The translations under genes and the position numbers were made by a program. The notes beneath the pieces are model-generated. The model saw only the letters and a list, made by a program, of their open reading frames with translations. It was not told the DNA's origin and searched no databases. Positions 33,506 through 39,976 of a stretch of 39,976 nt of DNA are shown piece by piece (position 1 is the stretch's first letter; each line of letters begins with the position of its first letter). The stretch comes from an uncultured Alkalilimnicola sp. (GTDB lineage: Bacteria > Pseudomonadota > Gammaproteobacteria > Nitrococcales > AK92): assembly GCA_937951875.1 (NCBI GenBank), contig CALGAN010000032.1, positions 1 to 39,976 on the forward strand. The letters run 5' to 3'.

Positions 33506-35938
33506 CTAGTGGTTGTTCTGGTACCTCTGCCAGACGTACCAGTCCTGGTAGTCGTCGAGCTTGCGCCAGTTCTCTTCCGGCCCCGTGGCCAGAATCTCGG
33601 CGCGGGTCGGGCATTCGCTGGCGTCCAGATCGCGCACCGTCAGGCTGTCGCTGTATTCCTGGTACGGCATGCCGTCATCGTTGAGGCGTATGCGGGCTTG
33701 CGAGGTCTTTTCCGTGCGGCCGTTGCGGCTGCACTCGCGCTCCGTGACGCTGTACCAGACGTTCACGTCCGCCACTGGCCCGACACGGACCATCAGCGAA
33801 TACTCTGGCGAGTGATAGCCGGCGATGTTCAGCCGGTGATACCGGCGCTGCGCCGCGCTGAGTCGGGGATCGGTCACGTAGCTGTGGAGGCTGAGATAGA
33901 CCTCTTCGTGGCGCGGTTCTTGATCCGGCCCCAGCTCGCGGACGATCCGGGAGTCCTCGCTCAGCTCGCCCTGGGCGTCGTATTTCGAGGTTTCGTAGGA
34001 GATGGTTATCGCGTCGCCGTGGACCGCAAGGCCTTCGGTCGTTTCGACGATGCCGCTTTCGCTATACGTCACGCAGCGGTACATGTACAGCGGGGCGCCG
34101 CCGTCGTGGGAGATCAGGTATTCGCAGGCGTCGTTCCGTACCTCCACCTCGACCAGGGCCGGCTCGGAGCGGCCATAGGCGTTGACGGCCACGAAGGTGA
34201 ATTCGTCGCGGTCGACCGAGCCGGGGCCGGTGGAGCGGTAGCGGAACAGGCCAGTCACCGGATCGAGCAGCGTGACCGTGCCGAAGCGCGGGGGCTGGTC
34301 GATCTCGAAGCGGTCAGCGAACGCTCCTTGCAGATACCCCTCGTAGGTCTGGTAGCGGCCGACCGCGAAAGCGCTCGGCGTAGCGACCGGCCGGTCGGCC
34401 GGGTTGAGGCTGGCCTCGTAGCTGTCGGCTGGGCGGCCGCTGCCGGCGCGGCGCAGGCCGAAGCGGAACGTCACCGGCGCGTCCGGCATCTGGCCTTCCT
34501 TGAAGGCGAACAGCAACCGAACCGCCCCGCCTTCGACGCTGAGCGTGCCGCTGATGCGAGCGTCGCTGATGTCGGTCAGGCTCAGCTCGCCCGGCGGCAC
34601 CGCCGCGTCGCGCTCCGGGGCGTAGCCGCGCAGCGTCGAGATCGCGCCGCCGTCCGCCGGCAGCGTCATCAGCCGGCGGGCGATGCTGGCCAGCGAGGTG
34701 TAGAGCCGGTCGACGCGGCCGATGTAGCCGGTCAGGTCATCGCCGATCATGCCGTCGACCCGCTCCGGCTGCTCGGGCAGGAAGCCGCGGCTCACGCCGT
34801 GGTTGAAGGTCAGTCCGGCGGCGTCGCGGGCGCGCGGCAGCGCCGCTGCGGTGAGGACCGTGGGATCGTTGAGAGACAGCAGCCGCACCGGGTCGAACGG
34901 CCCGAAGCAGTGCTCCGTGATGCTGGCGACGCGGTCCTTGGCGCTGGTCAGGGCGACGTAGAACACGCCGGCGCCGATACCGGCGGCGATCCACTGCTGC
35001 GTGTAGACCGCGGTGACGGTGCCGACGCCGGCGGTGATGGTGGCGATGAACTCGATCGGATAGGCCCGGGCATCGGCCTGGCAGGCGGCGAGATCGACAC
35101 CGGCGCGGGTGAAAGCCGGCGCCGTGTCGACCTCAAGCAGGTCGAGCAGCTCGTTGGCGGCGATGAGCTGCGCCTGGCCGCGGATCTCCACGTCGCTCAG
35201 GTCGGCCGACGCCGCCTGCTCGGCGAGCAGCGCGTTCTTGATCGCGCGCAGCACCGTCGCGGTTTCGGCGTCCGCGGTTTCCAGCTGCCGGTCGAGCGCG
35301 GCCGTGGTTCGCTCGACGCTGGCGTCGAGGTAGGCGCGCGGTGTGAGCCCGCCGGGCAGCACGGTTTCGGTGAGGGTGAACCGCCGGCTGAACTGGCGCT
35401 CGTCGGCCGTCACTTGCAGCGTGTAGGCGCCGGGCGGCAGGTCGGGCGCCAGGAGCACCAGGCGGCCGTCGACGTATTCGTGCATCAACGGCTGCCCGTC
35501 CAGCTGCACAGACAGGCGCTCGAACGGCGCGCGCACCTCCACGCTGACCACGCGGCCGGCGCCGAACGTCTCGGTGCCATCGGTGAAGGCGATGCCGTCT
35601 GCGCAGGCGACCGGCACTGTGACGGGGGCCGTCGTCAGCGTGCCGCTGGCATTGTCGGCCTGGCAGACCTGATTGTCCGGCTGGCCGGTGACCGTGACCT
35701 GATAGCGGCTGCCTTGCGGCAGGGAGGCGAGAGTGTAAGTGCCGTCGCTGTGCACGGCGAGCTGGCCGCCAAGGCCGTCGGCCAGCGTCAGCGTGCCGCC
35801 GCTCAGGCCGCTCACCTCGACCCGCAGTTCCGTGCCGGCGGGGGCGGGCGTGTCGCCGCCACCGCCACCGCAGGCGGCGACCGCAAGAGCTGAGGAAAGG
35901 AATAATAGGGTTTTGATTCTTCGTGGAAATGCCGTCAT
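33506..35938 (-). CDS. Large lipoprotein with cadherin/Ig-like repeat domain
   Basis: The 810-residue protein has a lipoprotein signal (KTLLFLSSALAVAAC) with a lipobox ending AAC, acylated Cys23, and a GGGGG spacer; Gly at +2 permits outer-membrane sorting. After two carboxypeptidase-regulatory-like beta segments (about 35-190) comes an Ala-rich helical stretch (about 195-330) that includes a short hydrophobic run. A module FGTVTLLDPVTGLFRYRSTG...DEFTFVAVNAYG at about 550-610 fits tandem Ig/cadherin-like (Big_9-type) domains. The last 200 residues are Tyr/Arg/Glu-rich and unassigned. CGGGGG precedes the ATG. It is probably surface-exposed with an adhesion or matrix role, but that is a guess. 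Confidence 0.8.
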   Translation of the reverse strand: MTAFPRRIKTLLFLSSALAVAACGGGGGDTPAPAGTELRVEVSGLSGGTLTLADGLGGQLAVHSDGTYTLASLPQGSRYQVTVTGQPDNQVCQADNASGTLTTAPVTVPVACADGIAFTDGTETFGAGRVVSVEVRAPFERLSVQLDGQPLMHEYVDGRLVLLAPDLPPGAYTLQVTADERQFSRRFTLTETVLPGGLTPRAYLDASVERTTAALDRQLETADAETATVLRAIKNALLAEQAASADLSDVEIRGQAQLIAANELLDLLEVDTAPAFTRAGVDLAACQADARAYPIEFIATITAGVGTVTAVYTQQWIAAGIGAGVFYVALTSAKDRVASITEHCFGPFDPVRLLSLNDPTVLTAAALPRARDAAGLTFNHGVSRGFLPEQPERVDGMIGDDLTGYIGRVDRLYTSLASIARRLMTLPADGGAISTLRGYAPERDAAVPPGELSLTDISDARISGTLSVEGGAVRLLFAFKEGQMPDAPVTFRFGLRRAGSGRPADSYEASLNPADRPVATPSAFAVGRYQTYEGYLQGAFADRFEIDQPPRFGTVTLLDPVTGLFRYRSTGPGSVDRDEFTFVAVNAYGRSEPALVEVEVRNDACEYLISHDGGAPLYMYRCVTYSESGIVETTEGLAVHGDAITISYETSKYDAQGELSEDSRIVRELGPDQEPRHEEVYLSLHSYVTDPRLSAAQRRYHRLNIAGYHSPEYSLMVRVGPVADVNVWYSVTERECSRNGRTEKTSQARIRLNDDGMPYQEYSDSLTVRDLDASECPTRAEILATGPEENWRKLDDYQDWYVWQRYQNNH

Positions 35939-36208
35939 GGAGCCCCCGAGAAATCCGAATCGGCGGGGAGTCCTGAACGGCAGGGTCGCGACGGCCGAGG
36001 CGGATCTTAGAGTGGAATGTTGTTACTGATATCGCTACGGACCGTGTCGGTGACGACGATCACAATACTTCCATGTGCTGTGCGTGTCGTCCAGAAGCTT
36101 GTTATGGGGGGCGAAGCGCCGAGCCTTGAGCGCCGGATGCCCGCTTCCGCGGGGCGCGGCGATGATTTCCGCGCTCCCGCGGCGGCGCGAGCCTGGCATC
36201 CCGCGCCA

Positions 36209-36628
36209 CTAGCCTTCGAACGGCCCGTCCCGTCGCACGACTTCGATCAGCGCGTTCAGGGCGTCGGTGGCGGTGAAGATGCCCACGAACCGGCCTTGGT
36301 CGTCGTTGACGATCACGCTGCCCACTTTCTTGGCGGACATGGTGTAGGCCACCTCGTCCAGGGGCGTGCTGGCGGCTACCGTCACCGGATCGGTCGCCAT
36401 GATGTCGCCGGCCCGCACCAGCCGCTTCTCGTCGGCCGACAGGCCCAGGACCAGGCGCACGTCGCGGTCGCTGATCACGCCCACCACGGTGCCGTCGCGG
36501 ACCACCGGTAGATGGCGGATGCCGTGCTTCTCCATCAGAGCGCGCAGCTCGTCGATGGCCATGTCCTCGGTCGCGGTGATCGGGTCGGGCGTGGTGAACT
36601 CATCCACCGGCACCTTAATCGGCGACAT
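36209..36628 (-). CDS. Tandem CBS-domain protein
   Basis: This 139-residue protein is a Bateman module: CBS1 (about 15-65: TTPDPITATEDMAIDELRALM, GIRHLPVVRDGTVVGVISDRD) and CBS2 (about 75-130: DIMATDPVTVAASTPLDEVAYTM, VGSVIVNDDQGRFVGIFTATD). CBS pairs bind adenosine nucleotides such as AMP, ATP or SAM and often act as stand-alone sensors. AGGAG lies eight bases before ATG 36628. It is alone, with no enzyme partner in the neighbourhood, so its target is unknown. Confidence 0.92.
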   Translation of the reverse strand: MSPIKVPVDEFTTPDPITATEDMAIDELRALMEKHGIRHLPVVRDGTVVGVISDRDVRLVLGLSADEKRLVRAGDIMATDPVTVAASTPLDEVAYTMSAKKVGSVIVNDDQGRFVGIFTATDALNALIEVVRRDGPFEG

Positions 36629-36809
36629 GAACGGATCTCCTATGCTCGTCTGCGAAACGCAGCCGTGACTGACGGGGAAAGTTCGTTTTCTTCCGGTCGC
36701 GCGCACCGCCGCCTCGGCGAACGCTCATGCCGGTGCGCGGGGCTTCTCCGGATAGGCTAGGGGCGATGCCGCGGCGCGGCAACCCGAATGTGACGCCGGG
36801 GGTGGGCCG

Positions 36810-37544
36810 TCAGCGGCCGCCGGGGCAGCGGCACAGTTCGTACACGCACATGTTCACCGCCGCCGCCACGTTCAGCGACTCGATGGCGCCGCCGCCGGGA
36901 ATGGTGAAGCGCTGCGCCCCTAGCGCCGCGATCGACTCGCGCGGGACGCCGCGGGCCTCGTTGCCGAACAGATAGCAGTCATGGTCGGCGAAGGCGGGCG
37001 CGGTGATCGGCTCCCCGCCCAGGTCCAGGCAGGCGATGCGCCGGTAGCGCCTCGCCAGCTCATCCAGCGACACGTCGGTTTCCACCGGCACGTGAAACAG
37101 CGCCCCCATGCTGGCGCGCACCACCTTGGGGTTGTAAGGATCGACGCTGTTGGGGCTGAGCAGGCAGCGGAAGCCGCCGAACCAGGCGAGGGTGCGCAGC
37201 ACGGTGCCCAGATTGCCGGGGTCCTGGATCTCGTGGAAATACACCGCCCGCTCGTGCGCGCTCGGCGCCGGCGGTGGCAGGATGGGCACGACGGCGATGA
37301 GCCCCTGCGGGGTGCGGGTGTCCGCCAGCTGCGCCATCTGCCGCTCGCTGATCACGTGCTTGGCGAAAGAGGTGGGCCAGTGCTCGTGCCGGGGAGTGAC
37401 GTACAGCTGCGCGCTGCGCAGCGCCGGATTGCGCTGCACGGCCCGTTGCAGTTCGAGGATCAGGTGCTCGCCCTCGACGAGGTAGAGCCCGGCGCTCTCC
37501 CGGTACTTCTTCTGATGCAGTTTCTTCAGCTCGTCCAGCTTCAT
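36810..37544 (-). CDS. TrmH/SpoU-family RNA 2'-O-methyltransferase
   Basis: The 244-residue protein has an N-terminal RNA-substrate-binding half (MKLDELKKLHQKKYRESAG, LYLVEGEHLILE) and a C-terminal SPOUT knot domain with the three family motifs: motif 1 EIQDPGNLGTVLRT, motif 2 LFGNEARGVP and motif 3 FTIPGGGAIESLNVAAAV. It should transfer a methyl group from SAM to a ribose of tRNA or rRNA. The closest named types are RlmB or TrmH-like, but motif-level reading does not choose. ATG 37544 is favoured. It diverges from rlmE, another rRNA 2'-O-methyltransferase. Confidence 0.92.
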   Translation of the reverse strand: MKLDELKKLHQKKYRESAGLYLVEGEHLILELQRAVQRNPALRSAQLYVTPRHEHWPTSFAKHVISERQMAQLADTRTPQGLIAVVPILPPPAPSAHERAVYFHEIQDPGNLGTVLRTLAWFGGFRCLLSPNSVDPYNPKVVRASMGALFHVPVETDVSLDELARRYRRIACLDLGGEPITAPAFADHDCYLFGNEARGVPRESIAALGAQRFTIPGGGAIESLNVAAAVNMCVYELCRCPGGR

Positions 37545-37642
37545 GGTTCTGTCGTGCCGCCGATGCGACCGAGCGACCGTTCCTCGCATGCGCGCATGGG
37601 CAGGGACCGTGGTTTGGCTGACGCCGGCGAAAGGGATGGCGT

Positions 37643-37648
37643 TAGAAT
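37643..37648 (+). promoter_or_regulatory. Candidate -10 box of rlmE
   Basis: TAGAAT matches five of six consensus positions, 55 bases before the rlmE ATG. No convincing -35 box was found. Confidence 0.3.
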
Positions 37649-37702
37649 AGCGGCCGATTGTATCGCGGCGCCCGCCGCGGCCTACACCGTCGCGAGTTTT
37701 CC

Positions 37703-38323
37703 ATGGCCAAATCGAAGAGTAGCCGTCGTTGGATGCAGGAGCATGTCAACGACCCCTACGTCAAACAAGCGCAGAGGGACGGCTACCGCTCCCGCGCCAG
37801 CTACAAGCTCATCGAGCTCAACGAGAAGGACCATCTGATCCGCCCCGGCATGCTGGTGGTCGACCTGGGCTCGGCGCCCGGCGGCTGGTCGCAGGTGGCC
37901 GGCAAGCTGGTCGGCGACAAGGGCCGCGTGCTGGCCACCGACATCCTGCCCATGGACCCGTTGCCGCACGTCGACTTCATCCAGGGCGATTTCACCGAGG
38001 AGGCGGTGCTCAACCGCTTGCTGGAGCACCTCGGCGGCGCCCGCGCCGATTTGGTGATGTCCGATATGGCGCCGAACCTGAGCGGCATCGACTCCGCCGA
38101 TCAGGCCGCCTCCATCTACCTGGTGGAGCTGGCCCTGGACATGGCGCGCCGCACCCTCAAGCCGAAAGGCAACTTCCTGGCCAAGGTGTTCCAGGGCGCC
38201 GGCTTCGACGACTATCTCAAGGACGTGCGTACCTCGTTCGACAAGGTCGCGATCCGCAAACCCGCCGCCTCGCGCTCGCGCTCGCGCGAGGTCTACATCG
38301 TGGCGAAAGGGTTCAAGGGGTAG
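37703..38323 (+). CDS. rlmE: 23S rRNA U2552 2'-O-ribose methyltransferase RlmE (FtsJ)
   Basis: The 206-residue product fits RlmE (209 in E. coli). Its SAM loop is VVDLGSAPGGWSQVA, and the K-D-K-E catalytic tetrad is Lys35 (SYKLIEL), Asp121 (SDMAPNLSG), Lys161 (LAKVFQG) and Glu196 (SREVYIVAKGFKG). It methylates U2552 of the 23S A-loop late in 50S assembly. ATG 37703 gives the family N-terminus MAKSKSSRRW. A ftsH gene often follows, but here there is a 559-base gap and then a chemotaxis receptor. Confidence 0.96.
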   Translation: MAKSKSSRRWMQEHVNDPYVKQAQRDGYRSRASYKLIELNEKDHLIRPGMLVVDLGSAPGGWSQVAGKLVGDKGRVLATDILPMDPLPHVDFIQGDFTEEAVLNRLLEHLGGARADLVMSDMAPNLSGIDSADQAASIYLVELALDMARRTLKPKGNFLAKVFQGAGFDDYLKDVRTSFDKVAIRKPAASRSRSREVYIVAKGFKG

Positions 38324-38882
38324 CGTTTCGGCGCACGATGCGCGCCGCGGGCGTCGCCCATGACGCCGTGGCGCGGCGTCGGTTTCCAACCCGCCAATCC
38401 ATTCGCGCCATCCGCACGGACGCCTCGTCGCGGCGAGGCGGCTGGTGCGAGGGCGCCGCTTCTGCTCCGAAGTCCGGCTGGCGCCACATTACCGTCGCGC
38501 ACCTTGCTAGGACACATGCCCTTCCTTGTCTCCGGGTAGCAACACCCCGAAGCGAAACCGCTCGACCCTTCGCGGAAACCGCCGCCGCAGCGGCGGAATC
38601 GGCCGCGGAGCGAGGCGTGGCGCCGGCTCCGCTCAGTCGCCGGCGGCACGCAACCGCGGCTCCGCCCGTCCCCGCCAACTCACCGGCTCGGATGAATCCT
38701 AGCGCGATTTCTCATCATCCCATCTGCAAATAGGGAAGCGCCGATGGCTGGAGCGCGAGGACTGCAAGACCATGCGCCGGACGAGGTGGGGGCCTAGGAA
38801 GTTCCCTGAGCGGACGGCGGTTTGCGCTGGCCGGGCAGGGACGAGGAGCAGTGGTTCTGGCGATTGGGTTAGAGGGCGTTCG
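38324..38882. other. 559-base region without a recognised gene
   Basis: Frames are open here on both strands because of high GC, but none has a family or a convincing start with a ribosome site. A 7-bp inverted repeat CGCCTCG/CGAGGCG lies at 38421-38440. Nothing else can be assigned apart from the promoter of the downstream chemotaxis gene, which must lie near the 3' end. Confidence 0.5.
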
Positions 38883-39976
38883 ATGTTTGCGAATATGCGT
38901 ATCGGTTTGCGGCTTGCGTTGGGCTTCGCCGTGGTGTTGGCGTTGCTCGCGGCGATCGGGCTCATCGGCAACGTGTACTTGTCCACCGTGGACACTCAGG
39001 TCAGAGCGCTCACGGAGGATCGCTGGCCCAAGGCGGTCATGATCAGCGAGATCAATGGCAGCCTGGAGCTGGCATCGAGGTCGCTGCGCAATTTCCTGCT
39101 CAGCGACGATCCCAAGGCTCAGCAGATCCAGATCGACCAGATCCAGCAGTCGCTCCGGATTTTCCGGGCGAAGATGGATGAACTGGCGGCGATCACCCGC
39201 CAACAGCGCGGCAAGGAACTGCTGGCGGCGGTCGAGGAAGCCCGTGCCAAGTTCGCCGCCGCCGTCGATCACTTGATCGGACTGGCGCGTACCGATCGCG
39301 CGGCGGCGACCGCCTACCTGTTCAGCGACGTGCGCCCGCTCAACGACGCCATGCTCGAGGCGGTCGGCAACATGATCAAGTTCCAGAGCGAGATGGTGGA
39401 GGAGGCCGGGCGTGCGGCCGAGAAGGCGGTCTCCGACGGTAAGAAGCAAACCCTTGTGCTCGTCGTCATCGCTTTCCTGCTGGCCGGTGGTATCGCCTTC
39501 TGGATCACCCGCGGCATCACCAAGCCGGTGAACCAGGCGATGGCGGCGGCCAACGAACTGTCCGAGGGTAACCTCAATGTCCGCATCGAGGCGAACTCGA
39601 ACGACGAGATCGGCCAGCTCATGCAGGCGCTGCAGCGGATGGTGGAGAAGCTCAGTCACATCATTGCCGAAGTGCGCGCCAACGCCGACAGCCTGGCATC
39701 CGCGTCCGAGCAAGTGTCGGCCACTAGCCAGAACCTGAGCCAGGGCGCTTCGCAGCAGGCGGCGTCGGTGGAGGAGACCTCGGCGACGCTGGAGCAGGCG
39801 GCGGCGTCGATCGCGCAGAACACCGAGAACGCCAAGATCACCGACGAGATCGCCACCAAGGCGGCCAAGGAGGCGGTCGAGGGCGGCGAGGCGGTGGTGC
39901 GCACCGTCGAGGCGATGAAGTCCATCGCCGAGAAGATCGGCATCATCGACGACATCGCTTACCAGACCAACCTGCT
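38883..39976 (+). CDS. Methyl-accepting chemotaxis protein (partial, cut by window end)
   Basis: The 364 codons visible code for a receptor beginning MFANMRIGLRLALGFAVVLAL (first membrane helix, about 7-30). A four-helix-bundle sensor follows (about 35-190), with the typical DRWPKAVM and RSLRNFLLSDD segments, then helix 2 (about 190-212: TLVLVVIAFLLAGGIAFWI), a HAMP domain (RGITKPVNQAMAAANELSEGNL) and the start of the signalling domain (SLASASEQVSATSQNLSQGASQQAASVEETSA). The hairpin tip and C-terminus are outside the window; the frame is open at the edge, ending at IIDDIAYQTNLL. GAGGG lies seven bases before the ATG. The ligand is unknown. Confidence 0.93.
   Translation, partial: MFANMRIGLRLALGFAVVLALLAAIGLIGNVYLSTVDTQVRALTEDRWPKAVMISEINGSLELASRSLRNFLLSDDPKAQQIQIDQIQQSLRIFRAKMDELAAITRQQRGKELLAAVEEARAKFAAAVDHLIGLARTDRAAATAYLFSDVRPLNDAMLEAVGNMIKFQSEMVEEAGRAAEKAVSDGKKQTLVLVVIAFLLAGGIAFWITRGITKPVNQAMAAANELSEGNLNVRIEANSNDEIGQLMQALQRMVEKLSHIIAEVRANADSLASASEQVSATSQNLSQGASQQAASVEETSATLEQAAASIAQNTENAKITDEIATKAAKEAVEGGEAVVRTVEAMKSIAEKIGIIDDIAYQTNL

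Noticed and set aside
33351..33614. N-terminal extension of the DUF421 gene
   Set aside because: Arg/Pro-rich leader with no homology; MFSLETPLWE at 33350 is the family start and has a ribosome site.
33392..35893. Long plus-strand frame opposite the large lipoprotein
   Set aside because: It is a mirror frame of a gene with a clear lipoprotein signal; its product is Gly/Ala/Arg/Val-rich without a motif.
38313..38678. Minus-strand frame of about 120 codons in the gap after rlmE
   Set aside because: Ala/Arg-rich translation typical of GC-rich non-coding DNA, with no recognised family.

Overview
The window looks like the chromosome of a GC-rich gammaproteobacterium (judged by eye, base composition not computed). 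Signs are RlmM, RlmE, DsbC, XerD, SufE, an MscK-type mechanosensitive channel and an OpgC-like protein, with Shine-Dalgarno-led genes in short, often overlapping units. No tRNA, rRNA, insertion sequence, prophage or CRISPR array was seen. The species cannot be named; a Competibacter- or Ectothiorhodospira-like relative is a guess.

Layout. 1-6000: the 3' end of an outer-membrane barrel gene, a small unknown protein, a CAP-domain protein translationally coupled to a large MscK-type channel, a low-complexity lipoprotein, SufE and a DUF2165 membrane protein. 6198-12649: a signalling and transport block made of a Na/Pi-cotransporter-like protein, a STAS anti-sigma-antagonist-like protein with its RsbW-like kinase, a divergent dCACHE-HAMP-SpoIIE phosphatase, and an NCS2 permease with an extra C-terminal domain. 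12655-25432: mostly housekeeping (PLP sulfur enzyme, thioredoxin, GTP-type PEP carboxykinase, a DUF4922 protein, VanZ-like, RlmM, slipin, XerD, DsbC, MurI, NadE). 25581-31286: a secreted Tudor-knot protein, a catalytically dead GGDEF protein, a small exported protein, a PACE-type transporter, and two tandem active-looking diguanylate cyclases. 31583-39976: OpgC-like acyltransferase, DUF421 protein, a large orphan lipoprotein, a CBS-pair protein, a TrmH-family methyltransferase, RlmE and a chemotaxis receptor cut by the window end.

The most striking point is at 8260-12649. The last ~115 residues of the NCS2 permease align nearly without gaps to the RsbW-like kinase encoded 2.2 kb away, but have lost key ATP-contact residues. 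A STAS protein, kinase, phosphatase and a permease carrying a pseudo-kinase domain therefore lie together. This suggests a partner-switching circuit whose output is a transporter rather than a sigma factor, echoing SLC26/SulP transporters, which share the permease fold and carry a C-terminal STAS domain. This is inference from sequence.

A second theme is cyclic-di-GMP: two GGEEF enzymes with intact I-sites plus one membrane GGDEF protein that lost its active site but kept the RxxD I-site, so it may be a receptor.
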